A DNA stretch of 64,000 nt from CALMKX01 sp036274895 (GTDB lineage Bacteria > Acidobacteriota > Thermoanaerobaculia > Multivoradales > SZUA-115): NCBI GenBank assembly GCA_036274895.1, contig DASUEU010000078.1, positions 22,035 through 86,034 on the forward strand. The letters run 5' to 3'. The translations under genes were made by a program, and so were the position numbers. This document shows, in pieces, positions 17,213-25,869 of this stretch (positions are counted from its first letter, which is position 1; every line of letters starts with the position of its first letter). The notes below the pieces were generated by a model, which saw nothing but the letters and a program-made list of their open reading frames with translations, was not told where the DNA came from and made no database searches.

Positions 17213-19846
17213 ATGAGAGGCAGGATCCTGATCTCGACGAGCCTCTCGCTGCTGGTCGCCTTGGCGTTGGTACCTGGGGCGGCAGCGCAGCGCTTTCCCT
17301 GTGGCAAGCTGTTGTTGCCCTATTTCGAGGCAACCCTGCCGGAGCCCGGCGACAACCCGTTCGCCGGCGTCTCCACCCTCTTTGCGGTGAGCAATTACTC
17401 CGAGCACACGGCCGCGGTGGTCGTCACCGTCTGGACCAATTGGGGGATCCCAGTGCTCGACTTCGGCGTCGACCTCGAGGCCGGGGCGATGCGGACGGTG
17501 AATCTGCGGGACTGGCTGGTCTTCGGCGTGCTGCCGGACCGCCAGCTCACCGACGAAGAGCTTTTCCACCTCCAGGCGGCCCTGTCGGGGGAGCAGTCAC
17601 CCCGCGATGGGCTGTTCTACTCGAGCTGGGTGGAAAGCCGCTTGGCGACCGGCTACGTGACGATCGAAGAGCCGTACTGCGGCGTCCGCATGCAGGATCT
17701 GTGGGGCGACTACGCCCTCGTCGACAGCTCGCGGGCCTTCGCCAAGATGGAGTCACTGGTGCGCATCGGAGGCCCCGACAACGAGCTGTGCGAAGCCCAT
17801 CTGATCCGCTTCCTGGAGGGCGGTGAGTCCGATATCGCCACCCACATCAGCGTCTGGACGGGCCTGCGGGGCGTGCCCTCGGCGACCAGCGAGCCGGCGA
17901 TCGGCCTGATGCGCTCGCGCTGTGAGTTCTTCGACGAACGGGGCCGTCGCTTCGACGACCGCTTCCTCGATCTGCGCGCCACCCAGGACCTGCTGGTGGC
18001 GGACTTGCTCCTCGCGGAGGAAGCCGGCTGGGCCCACTGCTCGACCCCCGGGCACTACACCTACTTCGTCATCGAGCACCAGGTACCGGGGCTCCTCGGC
18101 GCGGCCTACCCTTCCTTCTGTGCCACCGACCTCGACGCCTCTCCGCCCCAGAGGGGGCCGGCGATCGACCTCGAGAAGAGCGTGAACGGTGAGGATGCGG
18201 ACAGCCCGCCCGGACCCTCCTTCACTCCGGGCACGCAGCTCGACTGGGCCTTCCTGGTCATCAACGTCGGGGACGATCCTCTCGAGTCGATCGAGGTTAC
18301 GGACGACCAGGGGCTCGCCATCGACTGCCCGGCCGACCAGCTCGACCTCGGAGCCTCGATGGTGTGCACGGCGACCAGCGTCGCTGGGGCGCCGGGTGAG
18401 TATCGCAACCTGGGCCGGGTGACGGCCCTCGGCGCCGAGGCGGCGCTGGTCGAGGCGTTCGACCCCTGTCACTACCGCGTCTTTGCGGCGGCGATCGAGA
18501 TCGAGAAGAAAGTGAACGGGGAGGATGCGGACCAACCGCCCGGTCCGACCTTGATGGCGGGAAGCGTCGTCCAGTGGAGCTACTTCGTGACCAACACGGG
18601 ACAGGCGCGCCTCACCAACGTCTCGGTGAGCGATGACCAAGGCGTGATTGTGCTGTGCCCGAAGGCCACCCTCGAGGTCGCCGAGACCATGATCTGTCTC
18701 GGCTCCGGAGTGGCCGTGGCCGGCCACCATCGCAACGTTGGGACCGTGACGGCGTCGCCGCTGGCGGGGCCAACCGTCTCGGCCAGCGATCCGGCTCACT
18801 ACTTCGGCAGCGCGGCGGGGATCGCCATCGAGAAACGGGTCAACGGCGAGGACGCCGACGTTCCCCCCGGTCCGACCCTGCTGGCCGGTAGCTCGGTCAG
18901 TTGGACCTACTTGGTGACCAACACGGGCAACGTGATGCTCGGCGAGGTCAGCGTCACGGACGACCGTGGCGTTGTCGTCACCTGCCCGGCGACGGTGCTC
19001 GATCCGGCGGCGTCAATGACCTGCACCGGTGCCGGCGTGGCCCTGAGCGGCCAGTATCGCAACGTCGGCTCGGTGCTGGGTACTCCGCCGGTCGGTGCTC
19101 CGGTGTTGGCCAGCGACCCCAGCCACTACTTCGGTATCGCTCCCGGCGTCACCATCGAGAAGCTGGTCAACGGTCTCGACGCGGACACGCCGCCCGGGCC
19201 CAGCCTGCCGGTGGGCAGCGCGGTGGTCTGGACCTACGTCGTGACCAACACCGGCGACGTCGATCTGGATGACATCACGGTGAGCGACGATCACGGTGTG
19301 GCGGTGTCTTGCCCGGCCACCTCGCTCGCGGTCGGCGTTTCGATGGCCTGCACAGCGTCGGGCACGGCCGTCGCCGGCGCATACGTCAACATTGGCACGG
19401 TGAGCGCCACGCCGCCGACCGGTGAACCGGTCATGGCCAGCGATCCAGCTCACTACCAGGGTGTGGCGGTGGGCAACCAGGGTTGCACTCCCGGCTACTG
19501 GAAGAACCACACGGGTTCCTGGCCGCCGACCGGCTACTCGCCCGAGCAGAGCGTATTGAGTGTCTTCGCCGAGTCGTGGCGGTATCCGGCGCAGTCCGCG
19601 GCCACGCTGCACCAGGCTCTGGGTTTCGGCGGTGGTCCGGGCCTCGCGGGGGCTGCGGAGATCTTGCTGCGGGCGGCGGTGGCGGGCCTGCTCAACGCCG
19701 CTCATCCCGACGTGGCCTATCCGCGCCTGGCCGAAGACGTGATCGACGACACCAACACGGCCTTGGCCAGCAACAGCCGCGACGCCATGCTGACGCTGGC
19801 GGCAGCGCTGGACGCCGACAACAACCGGGGCTGCCCGCTCAACTGA
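17213..19846 (+). CDS. Large secreted protein with four DUF11-like repeats and CTPGYWKNH domain
   Basis: 877 residues from ATG 17213, with AGGAGG at 17201-17206. Signal peptide 1-~28 (ends GAAAQ). An N-terminal domain (~30-310) begins FPCGKLLLPYFEATLPEPGD. Four ~109-residue beta-sandwich repeats start near 317, 427, 536 and 646, each with I-IEK-VNGEDAD-PPGP, a VTNTG-type strand and DP-HY at the end (DUF11/DUF7507 style). The C-terminal domain begins with GNQGCTPGYWKNHTGSWPP near residue 757, a motif of bacterial surface proteins with no known activity. The upstream c-di-GMP riboswitch suggests a matrix or adhesion role. No anchor is visible. Confidence 0.85.
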   Translation: MRGRILISTSLSLLVALALVPGAAAQRFPCGKLLLPYFEATLPEPGDNPFAGVSTLFAVSNYSEHTAAVVVTVWTNWGIPVLDFGVDLEAGAMRTVNLRDWLVFGVLPDRQLTDEELFHLQAALSGEQSPRDGLFYSSWVESRLATGYVTIEEPYCGVRMQDLWGDYALVDSSRAFAKMESLVRIGGPDNELCEAHLIRFLEGGESDIATHISVWTGLRGVPSATSEPAIGLMRSRCEFFDERGRRFDDRFLDLRATQDLLVADLLLAEEAGWAHCSTPGHYTYFVIEHQVPGLLGAAYPSFCATDLDASPPQRGPAIDLEKSVNGEDADSPPGPSFTPGTQLDWAFLVINVGDDPLESIEVTDDQGLAIDCPADQLDLGASMVCTATSVAGAPGEYRNLGRVTALGAEAALVEAFDPCHYRVFAAAIEIEKKVNGEDADQPPGPTLMAGSVVQWSYFVTNTGQARLTNVSVSDDQGVIVLCPKATLEVAETMICLGSGVAVAGHHRNVGTVTASPLAGPTVSASDPAHYFGSAAGIAIEKRVNGEDADVPPGPTLLAGSSVSWTYLVTNTGNVMLGEVSVTDDRGVVVTCPATVLDPAASMTCTGAGVALSGQYRNVGSVLGTPPVGAPVLASDPSHYFGIAPGVTIEKLVNGLDADTPPGPSLPVGSAVVWTYVVTNTGDVDLDDITVSDDHGVAVSCPATSLAVGVSMACTASGTAVAGAYVNIGTVSATPPTGEPVMASDPAHYQGVAVGNQGCTPGYWKNHTGSWPPTGYSPEQSVLSVFAESWRYPAQSAATLHQALGFGGGPGLAGAAEILLRAAVAGLLNAAHPDVAYPRLAEDVIDDTNTALASNSRDAMLTLAAALDADNNRGCPLN

Positions 19847-19871
19847 GCGCGGCCTCGCCGGCGCCATACAC

Positions 19872-19909
19872 CGGCCCCGCTGTGCAGTCGCGGCGGGGCC
19901 GATCCTTTT
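19872..19909 (+). terminator. Rho-independent terminator
   Basis: Arms CGGCCCCGC (19872-19880) and GCGGGGCCG (19893-19901) form a 9-bp GC stem, followed by ATCCTTTTC. It lies 26 bases after the secreted repeat protein gene and also shields it from selC on the other strand. Confidence 0.85.
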
Positions 19910-19929
19910 CTCGAGAGGTGGCAGAAGAG

Positions 19930-20029
19930 TGGCGGAAGCGCATGGGAATCGAACCCACCCTCCATACCGTACCCGGCACGGAACAACGGTTTTGAAGACC
20001 GCAGGAGGCACCAGCCCCCGAGCGCTTCC
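19930..20029 (-). tRNA. selC: tRNA-Sec (anticodon TCA)
   Basis: Read on the minus strand the gene begins GGAAGCGC and ends GCGCTTCC-G-CCA, an 8-bp acceptor stem with encoded CCA, as in bacterial tRNA-Sec. The anticodon arm is GCGGTC-TTCAAA-ACCGT, giving anticodon TCA (UCA), which reads UGA. A long variable arm (TTCCGTGCCGGGTACGGTA region) follows and the T arm is GGTGGGTTCGATTCCC. Length (100 nt with CCA) is too long for an ordinary tRNA. A TAGGAT box at 20037-20042 (minus strand) lies about 8 bases before the 5' end. The cell therefore probably makes selenoproteins; selA, selB and selD are not in the window. Confidence 0.95.
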
Positions 20030-20103
20030 GCGGCTGATCCTATCCCAGAGCTCGGGGGGCGGAGCTTTACCTCGGGCGCTCTTTGGGCTACAAACGCGCT
20101 GCC

Positions 20104-20868
20104 ATGCACTCACCTCGAGCCGGCGCCCCCTGGGCCGCCTTCCACCGACCGTCTCCCCACGCCCGGCTGCGCCTGTTCTGCTTCCCCTTCGCCGGCGGCA
20201 GCGCCCTGGTCTACCGCGAGTGGCATCGCCACCTGCCCGAGCGCGTCGAGGTGGTTCCCATTGAGCTGCCCGGCCGCGCCAGTCGCTTCCGGGAGCCGCT
20301 GATGCGCCAGGCCGACCAGGTAGTGGCTGCGGCGGGTGCCGGGCTCGCCCCCCTCTTCGACCGGCCCTTCGCCCTCTTCGGCCACTCGATGGGGGCACTG
20401 CTGGTCTTCGAGCTGGCACGCTGGCTGCGGCGGCAGGGCCTCCCGGCACCGCTCCAGATCTTCGCTTCCGGCCGTCAGGCGCCGGACATCGCGGAGCACA
20501 AAGACCTTCACGCTCTCCCCGACGACGACCTCCTGGCTCGATTGCGAGAGTTCAACGGCACCCCGGAAGAGGTCCTCAAGCATCCCGAGCTGATGCAGAT
20601 GATGCTGCCGGTGCTGCGTGCGGACTTCGAGGTCAACGAGACCTACCGCTACTGCGCGGAGCCCCCTCTGGCGAGCTCGCTCTCCGCGTGGGGGGGCCTC
20701 GCCGATCCCGAGGTGCCGCGCGAGGAGCTGGAAGCCTGGCGAGTTCACACCAGCGCCGGCTTCGACCTGCGCATGTTCGCCGGCGACCACTTTTTCCTCC
20801 TCCACCATCCGCCCGACCTCATGCGCGTCCTGGCCACCGAGACCGAGCGGCTGGCTGCCGGTCTCTGA
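20104..20868 (+). CDS. Type II thioesterase (alpha/beta hydrolase)
   Basis: 254 residues from ATG 20104. RLFCFPFAGGSALVYREW, ELPGRASRFREPL and the nucleophile elbow FGHSMGALLVFELAR (Ser95) are the classical type II thioesterase (GrsT/TesA) pattern, and GDHFFLLHHP near the C-terminus holds the catalytic His. The family removes wrong acyl groups from carrier proteins of NRPS/PKS assembly lines. No NRPS or PKS lies nearby, so the partner is elsewhere or the enzyme has another acyl-thioester role. It sits divergently next to selC with a 74-base gap. Confidence 0.88.
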   Translation: MHSPRAGAPWAAFHRPSPHARLRLFCFPFAGGSALVYREWHRHLPERVEVVPIELPGRASRFREPLMRQADQVVAAAGAGLAPLFDRPFALFGHSMGALLVFELARWLRRQGLPAPLQIFASGRQAPDIAEHKDLHALPDDDLLARLREFNGTPEEVLKHPELMQMMLPVLRADFEVNETYRYCAEPPLASSLSAWGGLADPEVPREELEAWRVHTSAGFDLRMFAGDHFFLLHHPPDLMRVLATETERLAAGL

Positions 20869-20996
20869 GCTGGGCGGAGGGGCGTCGAGCCCCGACCCTT
20901 GCCCCCCGTGGTGGCAGGGCAGTACCATGCAGCCTCGCCCTGCCACCGGAGTTCGTGTCGTCCCTGGCACGCTCCGTGCTGGTTGCCTCGGGCATC

Positions 20997-21719
20997 ATGG
21001 AGCTTCCCGTGCACAGACTGATCCCGTTGGCCCTCGGCCTCTTGCTTCTCTCGACCGTTGCGGGCGCCGAGTCCCTCCCCAATCCTCGCGACCCCAACCT
21101 GGCGGCCAAGGACCGGCTCACCACCTTGATCGAGCGGGTCAAGATCGAGCAAGCCAAGGTCCAGACCCTCGAAGCCAGCTTCACTCAGCGCCAGGAGAAC
21201 GAGCTGCTTCTGGCCCCCGAGGAGTCGAAGGGCGTCTTCTCCTACCGGGCGCCCAACCTGGTCCGCTGGGAGTACCAGACCCCGAAGCCGATCACTCTCC
21301 TGATCGATGGCAAGAGCATGAGCACCTGGTATCACGACCTCGCCCGGGTGGAGGAGATGACGATCGGCCGCTATTCGGAGAAGGTGCTCAAGTACCTGGG
21401 GGCCAGCGGCTCGCTGGAGGCCCTGCTCGAGTACTTCGAGGTTCAGGTCGCCTTCCCCAACGACGTGACGGCGCCCTACCGACTGGACCTCTCACCCCGC
21501 TTCGAGCGCATCGCCAAGCGGCTGACCGCCCTGACCATCTGGATCGACGCCGCCCGCTTCGTGCCCACCAGGCTGCGCTACGAGACTCCCGGCGGCGGGG
21601 TCACGGAGTACTCCTTCGACCTGCTCAAGATCAACCCCGTGCTGCCCGAGAGCCGTTTCCGGCTCGACCTGCCCCAGAACGTCCAGGTGCGGGTGATCGA
21701 GCTCGAGAAGGCCCAGTAG
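20997..21719 (+). CDS. lolA: LolA-like outer-membrane lipoprotein carrier
   Basis: 240 residues from ATG 20997, with signal peptide (LIPLALGLLLLSTVAGAES). The core has KVQTLEASFTQRQENELLL, SKGVFSYRAPNLVRWEY, PKPITLLIDGKSMSTWYHDL and later strands TALTIWIDAARFVPTRLRYE, as in LolA/LolA-like proteins that carry lipoproteins through the periplasm. This fits the many lipoproteins of the window. Other LolA-like families exist (outer membrane lipoprotein-sorting protein), so the exact name is less sure. It precedes tgt by 40 bases. Confidence 0.8.
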   Translation: MELPVHRLIPLALGLLLLSTVAGAESLPNPRDPNLAAKDRLTTLIERVKIEQAKVQTLEASFTQRQENELLLAPEESKGVFSYRAPNLVRWEYQTPKPITLLIDGKSMSTWYHDLARVEEMTIGRYSEKVLKYLGASGSLEALLEYFEVQVAFPNDVTAPYRLDLSPRFERIAKRLTALTIWIDAARFVPTRLRYETPGGGVTEYSFDLLKINPVLPESRFRLDLPQNVQVRVIELEKAQ

Positions 21720-21759
21720 CCAGCTCCCGCCGGGGCATCCGCTCCGCCGGCTCCCTGTC

Positions 21760-22920
21760 ATGCCCCTTAGCTTCTCGGTCGAGGCTCGTTGTGGCGCCGC
21801 CCGCGCCGGTCGTCTCACCACCCCCCATGGGGTGATCGAGACGCCCGCCTTCATGCCCGTGGGCACGCTCGGCGCGGTCAAGGGCATCGCGCCGGATGCC
21901 CTCGAGGAGGCCGGCGCCAGCGTCATGCTGGCCAACCTCTACCACCTCGTGCTGCGGCCGGGGATCGAAGTGATCGAGCAGTTGGGCGGCCTGCACACCT
22001 TCGCCGGCTGGCGCCGGCCGATCCTGACCGACAGCGGTGGCTTCCAGGTCTGGAGCCTGTCGTCCCTGCGGCGGGTCGACGCCGACGGGGTCACCTTCAA
22101 GAGCCACCTCGACGGCTCCCCGGTGCGCTTCACGCCGGAGAGCGTGGTGGGGGCGCAGGTGCGGCTCGGCGTGGACGTCGCGATGGTGCTCGACGAGTGC
22201 CCGGCCTGGCCGATCGAGGAAGGGGAGGCGGCAGCCTCGCTCGAGCGTACGCTCGGCTGGGCCGAGCGCGCCCGCGCCGCCTGGCCGGGGGGGCCGGGGG
22301 GCCTCTTCGGCATCGTCCAGGGCAGCGTCTACCGGCGGCTGCGGGAGAGTGCCGCCGAGCGGCTCGCCGGGCTCGACTTCGACGGCTATGCCATCGGCGG
22401 CGTGAGCGTCGGCGAGACCCTGGAGCTGCGCCGTGGGGCGGTCGAGTGGACCGCCCCGGCGCTACCGGCGGACCACCCCCGCTACCTGATGGGGGTCGGC
22501 CTGCCCGAGGACATCTTCCACGCCGTCCGCCACGGCGTGGACCTGTTCGACTGCGTGCTGCCGTCGAGGAATGCCCGCCACGGCTTGCTGTTCACCCGCG
22601 AGGGCACGATCCGGATCAAGAACGCCGCCTACCGGCAGGATCCGCGGCCCCTCGACCCGGCTTGCGCCTGCCCGGCCTGCCGGCGTGTCCCGCGGGCCTT
22701 CCTGCACCACCTGATCCGCGCTGGAGAGCTCACGGGAGCGGTGCTGGCTACCCTCCACAACGTCCGCTTTTACCTTGACTTCATGTCGTCCCTGAGGCAG
22801 GCTATCCGGTCTGGTACGCTGAGCGAGTCGGAGTTTGCCTCATTTGTCCGCCGCCCCGGCGAACCTCTACCGGGAAAGACCGCCACAGGAGAGCCTGGTC
22901 CGGGAGCCGCCGGCTCTTGA
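21760..22920 (+). CDS. tgt: Queuine tRNA-ribosyltransferase (Tgt)
   Basis: 386 residues. Tgt exchanges G34 of GUN-anticodon tRNAs for a queuine precursor. Motifs are complete: PHGVIETPAFMPVGT, ILTDSGGFQVWS with the first catalytic Asp, GIVQGSVYRRLR, YAIGGVSVGET, YLMGVGLPEDIF, DLFDCVLPSRNARHG with the nucleophilic Asp, and the zinc site CACPACRR...H near residue 310. The C-terminal ~30 residues are Gly/Pro rich and look degenerate. It starts the tgt-yajC-secDF cluster, a common arrangement. Confidence 0.95.
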   Translation: MPLSFSVEARCGAARAGRLTTPHGVIETPAFMPVGTLGAVKGIAPDALEEAGASVMLANLYHLVLRPGIEVIEQLGGLHTFAGWRRPILTDSGGFQVWSLSSLRRVDADGVTFKSHLDGSPVRFTPESVVGAQVRLGVDVAMVLDECPAWPIEEGEAAASLERTLGWAERARAAWPGGPGGLFGIVQGSVYRRLRESAAERLAGLDFDGYAIGGVSVGETLELRRGAVEWTAPALPADHPRYLMGVGLPEDIFHAVRHGVDLFDCVLPSRNARHGLLFTREGTIRIKNAAYRQDPRPLDPACACPACRRVPRAFLHHLIRAGELTGAVLATLHNVRFYLDFMSSLRQAIRSGTLSESEFASFVRRPGEPLPGKTATGEPGPGAAGS

Positions 22921-22958
22921 CCGCTCCCGTCCGCTAGCCGACGGAGGAATCTCGAAGT

Positions 22959-23288
22959 ATGGACTTGGCAATGTACCTGGTCATCGCGCAGGCGCCGGCG
23001 TCCACCGCCGACATGCTGATGCAGTTCGTTCCTCTGCTGTTGATCTTCGTCATCTTCTACTTCCTGCTCATCCGCCCGGCGCGGCAGAGGCAGAAGGCCG
23101 TTCAACTGATGCTGGAGAACCTGAAACGCGGTGACCGGGTGGTCACCTCCGGCGGGATCTTCGGCGAGGTGGTGGCGATCGAGGGCAGCAACGCCATCTT
23201 GCGCATCGCCGAGAACGTCAAGGTCAAGGTGGCCAAGGCGGCGATCACCGGCCTCGAGCAGGCGGGTGAGAAAGAGGGCACGCCATGA
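22959..23288 (+). CDS. yajC: Preprotein translocase subunit YajC
   Basis: 109 residues with one transmembrane segment (about residues 25-45, LLLIFVIFYFLLIRPARQRQK) and the core MLENLKRGDRVVTSGGIFGEV and NVKVKVAKAAITGL, characteristic of YajC. It joins SecDF in the holo-translocon at the inner membrane. The gene overlaps secDF by the four bases ATGA. Confidence 0.95.
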   Translation: MDLAMYLVIAQAPASTADMLMQFVPLLLIFVIFYFLLIRPARQRQKAVQLMLENLKRGDRVVTSGGIFGEVVAIEGSNAILRIAENVKVKVAKAAITGLEQAGEKEGTP

Positions 23289-25798
23289 GCCGGAGCGTTC
23301 TCTGGCGGGGCATCTTCTTGCTCGCCCTGGCCGCATTCGCGGCCTTCGCCTTCATCCCCCCCGAGGACAAGGTCAAGCTCGGCCTGGACCTGCGCGGCGG
23401 CATGCACCTGGTGCTGCGGGTGCAGACCGATGACGCGCTCAAGGCCGAGACCGACCGGGACATGGAAGCCCTCCGGCGCTTCGCCGCCGAGGAGGGCATT
23501 CCCGGCTTGACGACCCGCCAGAGCGGCACCTCCACCTTCGAGCTCACCGGCGTTGCCTCCGGCAAGGAGGACGCGCTCGCCAAGATCATCGAGGACCGCT
23601 TCGGCAACGAGCGATGGACCTGGTCCCGCGACGGTGGGCGCTACTCCTTCTCGATGACCGACGGCAACCGGGTCACCATCCGCGAGCAAGCCATCTCGCA
23701 GGCCCTGACCACCATCCGCAACCGCATCGACACCTTCGGTGTGGCGGAGCCGGTGATCCAGCGCCAGCGCGGCACGGATCGCATCCTGATCCAGCTGCCC
23801 GGCGTCGATGACCCCGAGCGGGTGCGCAAGCTGATCAAGAACACCGCCTTCCTCGAGCTACGCCTGGTCGACGAGCGGGCCAGCTCGTCGGCGGGCAGCC
23901 GCGAGCAGCTGGAAGCGAGCTACGGCGGTCGGATCCCCGAGGACGTCGAGATCCTGCCTCAGGACCAGCGCGACGCCGAGGGTCGCCTCACCGGCCAGAG
24001 CTTCTGGGCCGTCGAGAGGACCCGGCTCATCACCGGGCGCGACCTGCGCACCGCCGTCGGCACCCAGGACGACTTCGGCCAGCCGATCGTCTCCTTCAGC
24101 CTGACCCCCGAGGGCGCCCGCCAGTTCGGCAAGGCCACGGGTGAGAACATCGGCCGGCTGCTCGCCATCGTGCTCGACGGCAAGGTGCAGTCGGCGCCGG
24201 TGATCCGCGACCGCATCAGCGACTCCGGCCAGATCTCCGGCAGCTTCACCCAGCAGGAGGTCACCGACCTGTCCACGGCCCTGCGCTCCGGCGCCCTGCC
24301 GGCGGGTATCGAGAGCCTCGAGGAGCGCACCGTCGGTGCCTCCCTCGGCGCCGACTCGATCAAGAAGGGCCTCTCCGCCGGCGTCGTGGCGACCATCCTG
24401 ACCGTCATCACCATGTTCCTGGTCTACCGTCTGACCGGCTTCAACGCCGTGGCAGCCCTGGTGCTCAACGTCGTGCTCCTGTTCGGCGGCCTGGCCGGCT
24501 TCGGTGCGGTGCTGACCCTGCCCGGCATCGCCGGCATCGTGCTGACCATCGGCATGGCCTTCGACGCCAACGTGCTGGTCTTCGAGCGCATCCGTGAGGA
24601 GCTCAAGGCGGGCAAGACCGTTCGTTCCTCGATCGAGGCCGGCTTCGGCAAGGCCCTGGCCGCGATCGTCGACTCCAACATCACCACCCTGGTGGCGGCC
24701 CTCTTCCTGTTCCAGTTCGGCACCGGCCCGGTCAAGGGTTTCGCCGTGACGCTCACGGTCGGCATCATCGCCACGATGATCGCCGGCGTGATCTTCTCCC
24801 GCTGGCTCTTCGATGCCATCGGCGAGCGCAAGGCCCGCACGGACAAGCTCTCCATCTGGGGCCTGACCTTCCCGCCGACCAGCTTCGACTTCATGAAGAC
24901 CCGCAAGCTGTGGGTGGGAATCTCCGCGGCCGTGATCCTGCTCGGGCTGGTCGGTATCTTCTTCCTCTCGGGCCTCAACTTCGGCATCGACTTCACCGGC
25001 GGCACGCAGCTGGTCGTCAAGTTCCCGTCGGCGCCGCAGGCGGACGAGATCCGCTCGGTCCTGGCGGCACAGGGCCTGGGAGATGCCACGATCCAGCGCA
25101 TCGGCACCGCGGAAGAGAACGAGGTGCTCATCCGCACCCCGGTCAAGGAAGGCTCGGAGGAGGGCACGGCAGGGACCGTGACCTCTGCCCTGCGCAGCCG
25201 CTATCAGGACTTCGAGGTGCGGTCGACCGAGAACGTCGGCCCGCAGGTGGGCTCCGAGCTGCGTCGCAAGGGCATCCTGGCGGTGGTCTTCTCGATGATC
25301 GGCATGCTGGTCTACATCTGGGTGCGCTTCGAGCTGCGCTTCGGGGTTGGCGCCCTGATGGCGGTGGTGCACGACGTGCTGGTGACCCTCGGCCTCTACG
25401 CCTTCAGCGGGCTCGAGTTCAACCTGACCACGATCGCGGCCTTCCTCACCCTCGTCGGCTATTCGGTGAACGACACCGTGGTGGTCTTCGATCGCGTCCG
25501 CGAGAACATGAGGAAGACGCCGAACAGGCCGCTGATCGAGGTCATGAACCTCTCTCTCAACCAGACCCTTTCGCGCACCATCCTCACCGGCGGCACCACT
25601 CTGACCGCCTGTCTCGCGCTGATGTTCTTGGGCGGCGAGGTACTGCGTGGCTTCGCCTTCATCCTCTTCGTGGGCGTGGTCGTGGGCACCTACTCGTCGA
25701 TCTACATCGCGAGCCCGTTCGCCCTGCTCTGGGAGGAGCGCTTCGGCGGCGCCAGGGCTGAGCGCTCGGCGACCGTACCGGCGGCCAAGGCACGTTAA
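23285..25798 (+). CDS. secDF: Fused SecD-SecF protein export membrane protein
   Basis: 837 residues, joining SecD (about residues 1-520) and SecF (about 530-837) in one chain. SecD part: KLGLDLRGGMHLVLRV, the P1 periplasmic head, GIVLTIGMAFDANVLVFERIREEL. SecF part: GIDFTGGTQLVVKF and the mirror motif VGYSVNDTVVVFDRVRENM. Each half has six membrane segments. It uses the proton gradient to finish translocation by SecYEG. Many bacteria have two genes; a single fused gene is known in some Firmicutes and other phyla. Confidence 0.95.
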   Translation: MSRSVLWRGIFLLALAAFAAFAFIPPEDKVKLGLDLRGGMHLVLRVQTDDALKAETDRDMEALRRFAAEEGIPGLTTRQSGTSTFELTGVASGKEDALAKIIEDRFGNERWTWSRDGGRYSFSMTDGNRVTIREQAISQALTTIRNRIDTFGVAEPVIQRQRGTDRILIQLPGVDDPERVRKLIKNTAFLELRLVDERASSSAGSREQLEASYGGRIPEDVEILPQDQRDAEGRLTGQSFWAVERTRLITGRDLRTAVGTQDDFGQPIVSFSLTPEGARQFGKATGENIGRLLAIVLDGKVQSAPVIRDRISDSGQISGSFTQQEVTDLSTALRSGALPAGIESLEERTVGASLGADSIKKGLSAGVVATILTVITMFLVYRLTGFNAVAALVLNVVLLFGGLAGFGAVLTLPGIAGIVLTIGMAFDANVLVFERIREELKAGKTVRSSIEAGFGKALAAIVDSNITTLVAALFLFQFGTGPVKGFAVTLTVGIIATMIAGVIFSRWLFDAIGERKARTDKLSIWGLTFPPTSFDFMKTRKLWVGISAAVILLGLVGIFFLSGLNFGIDFTGGTQLVVKFPSAPQADEIRSVLAAQGLGDATIQRIGTAEENEVLIRTPVKEGSEEGTAGTVTSALRSRYQDFEVRSTENVGPQVGSELRRKGILAVVFSMIGMLVYIWVRFELRFGVGALMAVVHDVLVTLGLYAFSGLEFNLTTIAAFLTLVGYSVNDTVVVFDRVRENMRKTPNRPLIEVMNLSLNQTLSRTILTGGTTLTACLALMFLGGEVLRGFAFILFVGVVVGTYSSIYIASPFALLWEERFGGARAERSATVPAAKAR

Positions 25799-25816
25799 GG
25801 CGCAGCATGCTGCGCC
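25799..25816 (+). terminator. 18-base palindrome after secDF
   Basis: The 18 bases (arms GGCGCAGCA and TGCTGCGCC) are a perfect palindrome directly at the secDF stop and 12 bases before the rel TATAAT box. No T-run follows, so it may act as operator or weak terminator. Confidence 0.45.
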
Positions 25817-25828
25817 CCGACGAGTCTC

Positions 25829-25868
25829 TATAATGTCTGCCCCTGGTCCAAGGACCGGGGGCAGACAT
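25829..25868 (+). promoter_or_regulatory. TATAAT box plus long hairpin at the rel start
   Basis: A perfect -10 hexamer TATAAT (25829-25834) is followed by an inverted repeat whose arms (25833-25849 and 25852-25868) pair over 17 positions with one T-G wobble and a two-base centre. The hairpin ends one base before the rel ATG (25870). Transcripts starting near 25841 would open with the distal half of the stem; transcripts from further up would carry a full hairpin covering the ribosome site. No good -35 box is visible. Confidence 0.6.
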
Positions 25869-25869
25869 C

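Noticed and set aside
23858..25372. 504-codon frame opposite secDF
   Set aside because: Antisense to secDF, low complexity (Gly/Asp/His), no ribosome site.
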